Positions 47,526 through 58,902 of a DNA stretch of 64,000 nt are shown piece after piece. How positions within the stretch are numbered: position 1 is the stretch's first letter; each line of letters begins with the position of its first letter. Source of the stretch: Sisyra terminalis. Its lineage: Eukaryota; Arthropoda; Insecta; Neuroptera; Sisyridae. A program made the translations under genes and the position numbers. Location: positions 682,001 to 746,000 of the forward strand of contig OY292274.1 in assembly GCA_958496175.1 (NCBI GenBank), read 5' to 3'. The notes under the pieces were generated by a model. It saw only the letters and a list, made by a program, of their open reading frames with translations. It made no database searches and was not told the DNA's origin.

Positions 47526-49200
47526 ATATTGTATTATAAAGAATTATATTAGTACTCGAAAAAGTCGGGAAGCCGATGAAACGTGTTGTACAAAAATAAA
47601 AAAATAAAAAATTCCTTAAAAAAAGAATATAAATAACAATTTTTAATTTCACTATTGCGCTTTTTCACTGTGACCCCATACAGAATCCAATCGAGAACTG
47701 ACATATTGGATTTTTCTTTCCATCGAAATACCTCATTTGGGTTCTTATTGGGGTTCACTAGGGACTTTCTTACTAGCCATGCCCCATTGGGACATAAGGG
47801 CCAGATGCGTATCTTGAGCATTCCCAAAGTAATTTCTAGTCTGAATAGTGTTCGCCGACATTGTCAAATGTAATTCCAAAATCTTTTGTAATTGCTGCAA
47901 ATATTGAAAAAAGCATTGAAATGCATTACATGCAATAAAGGTAACTATGAAAAGATTTAAACAAATATCGATGAATTATTAAACCGTTTTCTTTTTAACA
48001 TTCAATGGTGGAATAAAATAGGATAGCATTTTGCTAATTGATAAAATGTTTCATTCATTTTTAAACAATCATTAAATAAATAAAAAAGTTTTGAATTCAT
48101 TCAGATAATATCAATTTATCCCCACATATCCAATATTCAATGAATTATTATCCTCTACTTTTTTGTTAGTTTCAGGAACATTTAAAAAAAACTATTTTTT
48201 AACTTTGGATTTATGAGAAATTATATTTTTTTACTGATAATATACTAAGTAGAATTATCATGGAACTGTGGTGTATCACCATGGCTTTATTGTATTAATC
48301 CAAGTAGGTATTACATACCACAACTCAATAACGACAAACAAAAGTTTCAAATGCATACAAACCGCACTACACAATGAACTAACTAAGGATATCCACGATT
48401 AAGTGGATGACAAAATAGAGGAGTGCAAATTACTACCGAAAGCAGGAAGAACATGTCATTCAGTTGATTCGACCCATGTTAATTGGATCACATAAACAAT
48501 AAGAGGCTTAGGTTAGCCGTTCATTGGATATGTTTTCATTTGAATTATAGTAGTCAGAAATTGCATTAAAAGCAAACGTTGGTACTTAATGGTAATTGTA
48601 TTAAGCAACGTGTATCCAATTTTATTTGCGGTCAAGTAAATTTCTATCACGATTTTCAATAGAAAAGCCATTGGCTAGTTGACGTTTTCTAAATCAAAAC
48701 CTCGATTATGGATAAAATAAAGTTTTTTGTTGGAAAATTAAGTAGGCAGAGAAGGTTCAAAACTTTTTTTTATAACTTGAGTTGGCCAACGCCACTTTTA
48801 CCAACAAAAAAAAAAAGGTAAAAGTTAATAAACAGGATTTTTCAGATTACGTGGGATGTGAAAACAAACAACTCCCTTCTTTATTATTCTTCGATATTTC
48901 AAAGTAATGTGAAGATATAAACTAAAATAATCCGAATATTTAAAATAATAAAAATTACGAATAAAAGTTGGTACTCTTGATAAAATCGTTGAGTTTGAAA
49001 TTATACATTATATTGTTAGTACATGGAACCCATTTTTATTTACTTTACTCACATTTACTTAAATATTTTTTTTAATAGTTGCTCATTTGTGGTTTTACGT
49101 GAATGATATGAGACAGAAATAGATGATACGTACAATTAATATTTCATCATTATGCTTTTTTACAAAGAACTACCAAAAAAATAAAACAAAAAAAAAAACA
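47526..49200. other. AT-rich region, no gene assigned
   Basis: Overlapping antisense frames at 47549-47873 share a GC-richer 200-bp stretch (about 47650-47870) of unknown origin. The rest is AT-rich. Confidence 0.4.
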
Positions 49201-49597
49201 ATGTGTGTACTTATGTACGCACGTGAGAAGTTATACTTCTTTGGTATAGTTAAAAAGATATTTTTAATCCACTGCTGTAGCCTCGTCCGGTAGTGCCTGA
49301 ACTGGCACGCCAGTTATACAATTTGTGATTACTAAAATATGATACAATTTTAAACACAAAATTATTTTTAATATCAAATTACATAATAGAAAACGTATGT
49401 GTTGCGGGAAAGATAAGGACAAAGAAAATAAAGTTTTGAAGAAATCCATGTACGTGGAATACAAATATAATAATTATTGGCTCAAATTTGAACTATCATG
49501 TCATTAGTTTTAACTGTCATTTCGATTTCATTCAATTGCTAATTTTAGTCGTTTGCCAGTTGTGTCAGTGTGAATATTTCACGGAAAATTACTGGTT

Positions 49598-49884
49598 TTC
49601 AAATAAAAGATTAAATTGACTACTTATGCATAGATCCTATGTGCTTATACATTTGGTTACTTATACAAAATGTATATTACATATTACATGGATTAACCGT
49701 TTAACCGAATTAACAAATTAGGTCACATGTTCGAAAAATACTTATCCAAAACCTTTACCATATAGAAGTAGATTGTTGGTATTAAACATTATGTATAGAT
49801 ATGTATAATCAATCATAAATAGCAACGTCCTAAAAATTATATTAATACAATAATGATTGTATATTTTATTTACCCATTTATATC
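49598..49884. repeat. 287-bp core fully identical to 59311-59597
   Basis: Base-for-base identical between the two copies of the ~1.45-kb repeat, while sequence on both sides shows clear divergence including small indels. It starts ttcaaataaaag and ends acccatttatatc. No coding or RNA feature is evident. Confidence 0.85.
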
Positions 49885-49974
49885 CATGTATTAAAATCGA
49901 TTTTCAATTCAAACATAGACAAATATAATGTATCAATCGACTTTTATTTTCAGAAAAATATCTTTCTCTTAAAT

Positions 49975-50008
49975 GGATATTAATTCTCAAAATAATAATA
50001 ATAGGCAA
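49975..50008 (+). other. Possible first coding exon of the ~1.45-kb repeat
   Basis: After an acceptor-like ttttattttcag, an ATG in a fair context opens MDINSQNNNNRQ and runs into a strong donor, aaac|gtaagtaat. The same segment is intact in copy 2 (about 59718-59751). Asn/Gln-rich starts are common in element proteins. No downstream exon was found, so this stays tentative. Confidence 0.3.
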
Positions 50009-50632
50009 ACGTAAGTAATATGTATGCACATATTTCGGCAAAGGTAGACAAATATTGTAAACACATAAGTGTGAATGAAATACAATCAATGTTTTAAATT
50101 TGAACTGTATGATTGTTGCTATGGTTTCAACAGTCATTTTGATGTTATTAAATCAATTGACAATTTTTACCATTTGTTAGTTGTGTCAGTATTGGACGGT
50201 GAAAATTTTATGGAAAATTACTAATTGTTTATAATATGGATATTGTTTGGACTGTAAAATTTGAAAATATTTAGTTCAAATATCTTCTCCAAGTTCTAAA
50301 GGTTCTAACCGTTCTGACTGTTCCTAACTGTTCGCTAGCTATAACTTCGTACCTGATTCGGGATTATTCGGGATAATCGTGTTCTCTCCCCTCGAGTCCC
50401 CCGACATATGCGAGTGCTGACTTAACTTGATCGATACGATAGTGTTTTAGTCGTCCTATTACTATGCATATCGCTCCTAAAAATCGGCCAGATTTTGCCC
50501 ACTTGTACCGTTCTTTCTTGCTAACCGTTTGCTAACAACTTCATACAGTTAAAGCGTCATTTTTTTACCAATTCACTCTCATTAGTGTTTTTTTTTTCAA
50601 AACGCCGGTAATGAAGTATAACTTCAAAAATT

Positions 50633-51886
50633 AAACTTTCAATTAAAAGTTCTTTATCTGTTATAGATATGAACAAAATGAAACACGAATCTATTTTTTT
50701 TTTCAACTTTACAGAACTACTTATGTAGTTCATTACATTCTAGCTCAACAATTCCTGTATTAAACTGAAATATAAATAGAATACCAGGAAATTAAATTAA
50801 AGGATCGTACAAAATAGTTATGAAATTAAATTCAGTGATCGTAGTCGTTTAAATTTCATTAAGATTTGTATGAAAACAAACTTCTTTCATTCATCGTTAT
50901 ACATGGATTTCCCTTTAACTCGAGCTATGAAATAAGTAGATTAATGTTAAAATCAGATAAATTCAACGAACGAAGAAATAAGATTTTCTTTGTTCTAAAA
51001 AAAATATGTTTTTATCAAAAATATGCAAAGAAATTATTTCCAACGCAAAAAAGCGCATTCGTGTTAACTTCCCATAAAGACAAGGGGCCAACTGCGTCAA
51101 AACATTGAGACTGCGGTTTCGACTTATGTCGCGTCGTCAACATAAATTATATTGAACTTATACAAACATCAGATAAAAAAAATAAAACCCAAAGAAACGT
51201 TAAGGATTTTCTGTTAAATCTAATAAAAAATTCCACTTTTGAAATATTTGACAAAAAGTTCAATATGTAACCTTAGTTGTTAGTGCATTGAACTGCCAAA
51301 AAAATTACGCACTTAAATAAAATTCGCAATTCGCACCTCGTTCTTCGTTTCAACTTCAGTAATCCATTTAAATTAAAATAAGAGCCGCTTGAAATGATTT
51401 AATCTTTCACGAACAACTTTCAATATTTAATCTTTTCTTATTTTCGTAAAGAAGAAGAAATGGGTTTCAAGTTTTGTTTAAATTATTTCATGTTTCAACA
51501 GTTATTCATTTACTCGTTCATTAATTTACTCACGTTCATTCGTAATTTTCACATAGCCTTAGCTGGTAATTAAATTGTTGACTTTGGAGCATTATCATTA
51601 AATAAATTTGATACTGCTTATCCTGATTTATTAAAAGCAAGAAGTTAGATTATTTTTATTATGTATTTTCTCACACATAACACATAATGAAGTTCTTATT
51701 ATTCTGAGCAGTTTTATTCGTTATAGCATAAAAACTATAGCGACACTACAACTGAATTAGTCCGTTTTGTAATGCACCTGAGCCCATCGCATATATAATA
51801 ATGTGCTAAATTTTTATTACATTACTAAGCCATATATAAATATATTTATTACTTTTAACTTACTCATTGGATATAATGTATACAAA
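50633..51886. other. AT-rich spacer
   Basis: No gene seen. The plus frame at 50866-51108 has a mixed composition but no recognisable domain. Confidence 0.45.
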
Positions 51887-52933
51887 TGTGATTCAAAAAA
51901 AATGAAAATTTTTATTTTTTCTTGCAAACAGGCTGAAAAGTTTTGTTTTGACGTAAAAAGACACCAGCTAAAATTTCAGCTCTTAATATTAATATTAAGG
52001 TTGTCCTCATCGCATTTTTTTATTTCCCATAAGAATGACATGGGAAAAGTTATTTTTACTTCTTCTGATTTTTATACCGTTCAAACGACTATTTAAATAA
52101 TAAATCTCTTGTATAATTTTTATAGAGAATTAAACGCTCTACAAAAAAGAACTGATAACATTTTTTGATTGGTCCATTGAAAAATAATGATTTATCGACA
52201 GTGCGTGAAAAAAATCGTGTTTATCGACGGGAAATTTAAATGAAAAAATTCGCCATTTGTATTTGAAATTATAATTAATTTTGAGAGTGACTGAAGAAAA
52301 AATACTGAAATTTTTAAGCGGAAATTCACGGACATAATTCTAAAAACGAGCATTGGAGGAAAAACTAAAATCGAGAAGATTTCTAATATTAAAATCAATA
52401 AAGTATTTTGATGATAATTATTTTTTAAATCAAATTCGGCAAAATAAATCTTTAAAAGAATGTAAATTGTAAAATTTAATAAAAAAATCATTTGTTGACA
52501 TCTCTCACAAATCAAATACATGTTTGATAAAAAATTTAACCCTTATTTTAACACTGAAACCAACAGTTTTGGTATAATATACAAAATTCGATCAATTTTT
52601 TTAAGAATTGAACTTTGATCTTGAATAACTTTTTGAACACATGGACTAATCAAAAAATGTTATTTGTCCTTTTTTGTAGAGCGTTTAATATTCTACAAAG
52701 ATCATAGAAGAGATTTATTATTTAAATAGTCGTTTGAACGGTATAAAAATCAGAAGAAGTAAAAAATAACTTTTCCCATGTTATTCTTGTGGGAAATAAA
52801 AAAATGCGATGAGGACAACCTTAATATTAATATTAAGAGCTGAAATTTTAACTGGTGTCTTTTTACGTCAGTCAACTTTTCAGCCTGTTTGCAAGAAAAA
52901 ATAAAAATTTTCATTTTTTTTTGAATCACTCTA
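51887..52933. mobile_element. Fold-back (long-TIR) DNA transposon 3, MULE-like
   Basis: Inverted arms of about 285 bp start with tgtgattcaaaaaaaatgaa on the left and are mirrored at the right end. The flanks gtatacaaa (51878-51886) and gtatacata (52934-52942) match at 8 of 9 bases, again a 9-bp duplication. Blocks agctcttaatatta..ttaaggttgtcc and ctacaaaaaaga.ct are shared with fold-back element 1. The centre has a minus frame (52192-52521) with no recognisable domain. Confidence 0.75.
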
Positions 52934-52942
52934 GTATACATA

Positions 52943-54617
52943 ACTATAGAAGAACCATCTCCATAATTTCGATAGTTCAAAAATTCAAACCACAAAACAA
53001 CTGTCTAACTGTTAATTAAATTTTAAAATTTTTATTTCAAAAAAAAAAAGGGCTATCACGGAAGCCGAATGAATTTACAATGTACAATACCTATTCAGTT
53101 GAAAATATTTATATTTCATATCTATAAAAACGAAACGTTTCAACTGAGAAATATTAGTCCGCTGAACCATAATTTTTTCGATATGAGCTGTCAGCATTAA
53201 ATTGTTTTGTTACAGTATTTGTATAGTTACAGAACTTAAAACAGATTTTTTTAGGTTCTTGTAATCGAGAGACCAAAAAATAAAATACCCTGTGAATATT
53301 TTAAAATTTACGATAAGTTTTTTTTCAATACACTGATTTATATTCATTCATTATTTTATTTAAGTGTGTTACTATTCTCTTTTAAACATTAAGATGTGAT
53401 TTGCCTGAATTTTGTATTAATAAAAATTTAACAAGATAGTTTCGTATCAAAATAAATATATCAACAACAGTTCGCCGTAAAGAATGATTTCATCATAAAA
53501 ATAAAGAGCAATATTTTTCAATAAAAGTTTTTACTGAAGTATTTAATTAACCTTTAACTAATTGCGTTAAATTTAGATGCATCTGGTATAATTAAAGAAA
53601 TTAATTAACTAGACTAAAGCAAAGCAAAAAAATATATATAAAAATACATGGTACGTGTAGTTACATAGAAATATTAGGCTCCTATTTGAGAATCGATATT
53701 TTTTATAAGTTACGGTGCTTATGGTCGTATTAATTATAATTAAAACAGAATGTAAATGACAACATTGCCCCCAACTGGCACATGGCGGATGGCGGTTGAC
53801 TGCCTCTGACATCCAACGCTAATTCTGAGAAGAGATTGCAACCGCCACCGCGAATTCATAACATTGCATGTTGCAACCATGCAATTTTTTGCGTTTTTCA
53901 AAAAAAAAAAAATACACATAATAAATAGACACCGGAGAAGGGAACGTGGCGTCAGGTGCTCCCACAACATTGCATGTTTATGGAACATCGAATTTATTCA
54001 GCTGATTCAAGCTATTTTTGTTTTAAATTAGGCTCTCCCTTTAAATTTTCGTTTAGGTACTACAACATACATCACCGTACTTTGAAGAATTTATGAATAA
54101 ATCAACGTTGCGAATACTGAACAAAACAATATTGGCATAAATATTTATTCATATGACATTATTTTACGTGAGATTGGTCAAACTAAATATAATACAAAAA
54201 GCACTCCTCCTCACTGCTTTGATTTTTTTTCACCCTTGATTTATTATCTGATTGATTTTTTTATGAGAACAAAAACGAAGAGGGTCACACACATGAACTC
54301 ATAAAAAGGCAAAGAAAATGCACCTATTAATAACCTCAAAAAGGCACGAATACTATTTGCAATTGAAATATTTCATATAAGTTCGCATTACTTATTCAAA
54401 ATTATAGTCCAATAAACTTTTATGGAATTATAGATAGATATCAATAGAACCATTCTATCTGATACCTATTTCCATACAACTTTTAGCCACTTAAAACTAG
54501 CATAATTAGAATGTTTAACATATTTTCTTTTTGGTCCTTTTTCTTCATTATAGGTATTTTGTATTCTTTCTAAGCTTTAGGTATAGAGTTATAAAAGATA
54601 TAACCACAGTTATCAGA
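52943..54617. other. AT-rich region with a GC-rich island at 53750-53990
   Basis: The island contains ccaactggcacatggcggat, gcaaccgccaccgcgaattc and two aacattgcatgtt words (about 53860 and 53965). Open minus frames cross it (53609-53812, 53740-53988) without known domains. It could be a promoter, a 5' exon or an old element; no decision is possible from sequence. Confidence 0.4.
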
Positions 54618-54798
54618 TACGAGGGCTGTATGAAAAGTACCCGTGTTTACCGATTACCGGCACTACTGACGCAAAATTTTGACACCATTCTTTAGCACCA
54701 TCCTTACAACCCTGATTGCCAAAATTTCAGACATTTTCATCGAGTAGTTTTGTTTTGAAAGCTTTTAAAAGTCATCAAGTCCATGTTTATTTGCAATC

Positions 54799-56633
54799 AT
54801 GGAGAAAAAGCAATATCGGTCAATGATTCGATTTCTGTTTTTGGATGGGAAGACGTGTGAGGAAATTAAAGTGAAGTTGCAGGTCGTTTATAAAGACCAT
54901 GGACCTTCGATGACTACCATCAGATACTGGTTTAATGAATTTAAACAAAGCCGAGCATCCGTTTTTGAAGAAGAGCGCCCTGATCGTCCGATTGAGGTAA
55001 TTACGGAGGATATGGTGAATAGAATCCATAATATCGTGTTAGCAGATCGTCGGTTGAAGGTAAAAGAGATTGCTGACATTGTACACATCTCAATTGAACG
55101 CATACAAAATATCTTACATGAAAAATTGGGGATGAGAAAGCTATCGGCGAGATGGGTGCCGCGTTGCTAACAATGGAGCAAAAACGGAATCACGTGACAA
55201 CTTCGGAACACTGTTTGGGTATGTTTAAACACAATCCAAAAGAGTTTCTAAGGCATTTTGTAATTGTTGATGAAACATGAATCCATCCCTATACGCCAGA
55301 AAGAAAGAACAGTCAAAACAGTGGGTTTCACCCGAAGAAACTGCTCCAAAGAAGTCGAAAATAGTTCCATCGACCGGAAAAGTCATGGTCACTGTTTTTT
55401 GGGATTTGCAAGGCATCATCTTCACCGATTATTTGGAGAAAGGAAGGACAATCACGGAGCAGTATTATGCTGATTTATTGGACCAATTCAATGCTGAATT
55501 GATTAAAAAACGGCCCCATTTGGCGAAAAAAAGTCATTTTTCACCATGACAATGCACCTGCCCACTCGTCTACAATCACCACAGCAAAACTGGTTAAATA
55601 ACGCTACGAATTGGGTTTGTGATTTTTTTTTTTTTGTGATAAATGGAAAGATCATATATAAGTTTTATAGCAAAACTATTTTTTGTTTTTTTTTTGCAAT
55701 AATTTAAAAGTAATTTCAAAATAAAAATTAATTTTTGAATCTAGTACCGAAGACGCCGACAGCTCCCGAACAAACCCGAGCGCGTGTGACGTCATAATGT
55801 TAGTTGTCACTCATTGCAGTTGATACAGAAATAATAAGTACAGTGTTTTGATTGATTTAATTCTGTTGTGATAGTTAAATATTGAAATTTATATTGAGCA
55901 TGTCGAACCTTAAAAGTTATCGTTCTTGTTTTGTACCATTATGAATGAATACTACAAAAACAACTCCTAACAAAATGTTTTTAAATGTTCCCCAAGATGG
56001 CAAACGTCGAAATAAATGGTTTCAAGCAGTGCAGGAATATTATCAGACTTTGCCTTTATAAATCATTTATCACACATAGCTAATTGGAATCAACTAACGA
56101 CTCGTTTTTTAGCAATAAATTTTCAATATTATTGTCCAGTCACGTGTAATAGCTGTAAACGCTGTATTGTTATTAAATAGCTATAACATTATTACGTCAC
56201 AACTATGGTGACCATTCATGGCGCGTTTATAGTCACGTGATTTTTTTTTAAATTTTATAAATTTTTAATCGTTTATAATTAATTGAAAAAAAAATTTTTT
56301 TAAGTTTTTTGCATTAAATATCAATATTATTAATAATAAAGTTTTAAAATACATGAAAAAAATCAATAATTTTTTTTTTTCAAATTCCCAATTACTGCCT
56401 CATCCACCCTATTCTCCAGATTTGACCCCATGCGATTTCTTTTTGCTTCCAAATATGAAAAAATGGCTTGGCGGAAAGCGATTCTCGTCAAATGAGGAAA
56501 TCATCGCCGAAAGGTCAGACGCTAACTTTGTGGAGTTCGATAAATCATATTTTTGGATGGCTTGAAAAAGTTAGAATACCTCTGGACTAAGTGTATCGAG
56601 TTAAAAGGAGACTATGTTGAAAAATAAATTAAA
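54799..56633 (+). pseudogene. mariner transposase (DD34D), frameshifted and interrupted
   Basis: Cut-and-paste transposase. ATG at 54799 opens MEKKQYRSMIRFLFLDGKTC, with helix-turn-helix blocks TTIRYWFNEFKQ and VKEIADIVHISIERIQNIL, and the frame breaks after LSARWVPR at 55169. In the next frame SEHCLGMFKHNPKEFL and VDET carry the first catalytic Asp, but the Trp that should follow is a TGA (about 55277). After another shift come KEQSKQWVSPEETAPKKSK, TVFWDLQGIIFTDYLEKG and RPHLAKK. The second Asp (DNAPAH) is in yet another frame. The THAP element then splits the gene, which resumes LLPHPPYSPDLTPCDFF (third Asp), KKWLGGKRFSSNEE, EFDKSYF. Type sequence suggests the mellifera/cecropia part of mariner (inferred). 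Confidence 0.93.
55613..56389 (+). mobile_element. THAP-domain DNA transposon copy 2, inserted in mariner
   Basis: Full 777-bp copy with both ends: left gggtttgtgattttt, right ...caaattccc, flanked by AATT (55609-55612 and 56390-56393). Removing the element and one AATT restores an uninterrupted mariner coding register at Y-E-L-L-P-H-P-P, which supports these boundaries. Contains the same THAP start (ATG 55900) as copy 1 but with a TGA at the second Cys. The terminal repeats are short and imperfect. A 4-bp TSD fits neither P elements (7-8 bp) nor PIF (3 bp), so class is open. Confidence 0.85.
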
Positions 56634-56685
56634 AAATTAATGCGTTTTCTTTCCCAACACGGGTACTTATCATATAGCCCTCGTA

Positions 56686-57008
56686 ATTAACTGGCATTCA
56701 TTAAGTATAAAATAACCACTCGTAAAAATATTTTGCTCAACAAATTTTGTTTACTTCTTATAGATAATGTTAGGCTCATCTTTAAAGTATACGTTTCAGA
56801 TGGAATCTTCATCGCTAAACATTTTTCAAACAATGTTAGAAATTGTGTCTAATGGGGAATACTTAAAAGAAATGCTTTTAGGTGTTCCCTCGTATAATAG
56901 AGAGAGCCTTAGCGCAAATTATAATAAGTCTACTTATTCTATCATCTATTTACAGAAACAAATTATTATATTTTTTGTTCATTTAAGAATGAATCTGTAT
57001 AAGTATAT
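56686..57008. other. Spacer with an unrecognised plus frame
   Basis: A 90-codon frame (56767-57039) starts MLGSSLKYTFQMESSSLNIF and has more balanced composition than most AT-rich frames nearby. No domain is recognised and it runs into the next element, so it is probably not a gene. Confidence 0.3.
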
Positions 57009-57388
57009 CACTGGCGTAACTATATTTTTAGGGCCATAAGCAAATTCAAACTTCGGGACCTCTATAGTAGCATTTTTTTTATTTCAACAGTTTGTTCAAA
57101 GGACAGTTACTTTTAACTTAAGAACAAAAATAGAAATAGATATTTTAAATAAAACATACATTCACATACAATTTTCCAGCCACAAATTTATCAATTGGAA
57201 TCTTCGTGTTTAATTGATTTGCTCTTTATCCTCAATAGCAATTATTTGACCATTTATTTATTCTGAAGAATGATCTCCCATTGAAAAACATCATTAAAAG
57301 ATTCTTTTTATTTTAAAACTCTGCTAATATAAAAGGGGATAAAAAGGGGCCACCTACAGCCGGGGCCAGAAAGCGTTACTTCCCTGTG
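57009..57388. mobile_element. hAT-like non-autonomous element
   Basis: Left end cactggcgtaactatat and right end ...agcgttacttccctgtg show partial inverted similarity (c.ctgg/..gtaac), and ggggcc blocks lie inside both ends. Resembles the cagtggcgtaact ends of hAT elements. TSD not resolved. Confidence 0.35.
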
Positions 57389-58902
57389 GCTACAACACTG
57401 AGTAAAACTTCCGCGGTTTAATAAATAGTTACATTTATTTAAAAAACAAAACAAATTTAATTTGCAAATATTGTACAATAACCGCAAATATGTATTACTC
57501 GTATTTTCATTTACTAAAGAAATGGAGAATGAATTTACACAAAAATGGATTTTTTTTTATTATTCAAAAACTTTTAACTTTTTTTCAAAGTATAAAGTTA
57601 AGCTTCAACTTTGAAATTGATTTGATTTCAAAAAAAAAAAAAATCTCAAAAATACAGTTCAAATAACCGCAAGGTAATTGTATCTTCTTAACGATACATT
57701 GAAATAAAAATAAATTATAAATTAATAAAAGATGAATAAATCATAAGAATGGTTTATCAAATGAAAATTGTTCATTTTATCTATTTTGGTAATGTAAATA
57801 TTGAAACAAATTCCCGTTATAGATCAGTTGAAAACATATGGACCAATATTCACCCCTTGTCATTGACAATATTTACATTTTTATTGCTCGAGTTTTCACG
57901 TTTTTATCCTCGTCTATATTCACCAACTTGTAATGTTAAATTTGGGTAAAATAATTTTGAATATTAAGTTTTAAAAGTAGTGAAGGTAACTGGAAAGTAA
58001 GACCAAATATCACGTATGAATTCCAAAAAATATTTTCAAAATATCGACTTTTAAGAGTATGCTGTCTAAATTTATTTAGTTTTAAAAATTATTCTTACTT
58101 TTTTTTTGTTGAGAATTTTAAAATATTTACAGTTTAGCAGCATTTTTCTAAAGTTTCATTTTTATTCTTGCGCATAAGTAATGATAAATCGTAAGTAGTA
58201 ACAGTGGTTATAATTTAATATATCAATGGTAAAGATACCTACGTATTTTTACATAACAAACACTGCGAATTTATCCCTTCAATTTATTTATATGTATGTA
58301 TGCATCTAACTGGTAATAATGTTCCACTTTTAACAGCCCTTTGATTAAATTAGAAATTTCGATCGTTGATCGGATAAAATTTGTCCCTTCTCCACCTTTT
58401 TCACCTGTAGGGTCTAATTGTGAACCTAAATCATCTAGGATTCCACTCAAATAACCATAAAAAATATATATGTATATACATATAAATAAATTGATTATGT
58501 GTTATTATTGATATATACATACATAAAAATAAATTGATGATATATTGTGATTAAAATATATATACATATATAGTTTTTTCTATGTGTGTTTGTCACTGAA
58601 CTCCTAAACTATTTTCATCGGGTCGAGGAAACCTCGAAATGTGTATCTCTAATAAAAATTTGACATCCGATTTGCCATTCGGTAGCATGATACTTTTCTA
58701 AGCAAAATATTTCCATCTAAGAAATGAAATTTGTTTTCTTTTTAATACTTTACCTAAGTGTACATCCGAAATGCATTATCATCTGCAAAGATAACAATTT
58801 TGAACACTATCGTATTAAATACGACAGTATCGTTTTATATACTATTATTAAAAAATAAAATAATTAATTAACCTTAAAAAATCTTTCATATGAAAAAAAA
58901 AT
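57389..58902. other. AT-rich spacer with TA-rich simple repeats
   Basis: Interrupted atatata/catata runs at about 58465-58575. The frame at 57749-57949 is unrecognised. No gene. Confidence 0.5.

Larger units (their letters stand above)
49201..50632. mobile_element. ~1.45-kb unclassified repeat family, copy 1
   Basis: Pairs with 58903-60380 in the same orientation over its whole length. Ends carry inverted gagaagttatacttc (about 49225) and gaagtataacttc (about 50613-50625). Inside are a diverged ~150-bp internal duplication (about 49480-49620 and 50090-50240), a stretch (49598-49884) identical to copy 2, a mini-exon-like segment (49954-50008), and near the right end a GC-richer block ending ...cgatacgatagtgttttag. 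The minus frame at 49264-49464 has a counterpart in copy 2, both ending in an ATAVD stop. Too far apart and without LTR features to be a pair of LTRs. Confidence 0.7.
54620..56683 (+). mobile_element. Complete mariner, interrupted by the THAP transposon
   Basis: ~28-bp TIRs cgagggctgtatgaaaagta / ...acttatcatatagccctcg flanked by TA at 54618-54619 and 56684-56685. Removing the inner insertion leaves about 1.28 kb, the usual mariner length. The transposase is full-length in outline but broken. Confidence 0.95.

Noticed and set aside
52192..52521. 109-codon minus frame inside fold-back element 3 as a transposase
   Set aside because: Sequence is Ile/Leu/Phe-rich with no conserved acidic or zinc-finger motifs; probably chance in AT-rich DNA.
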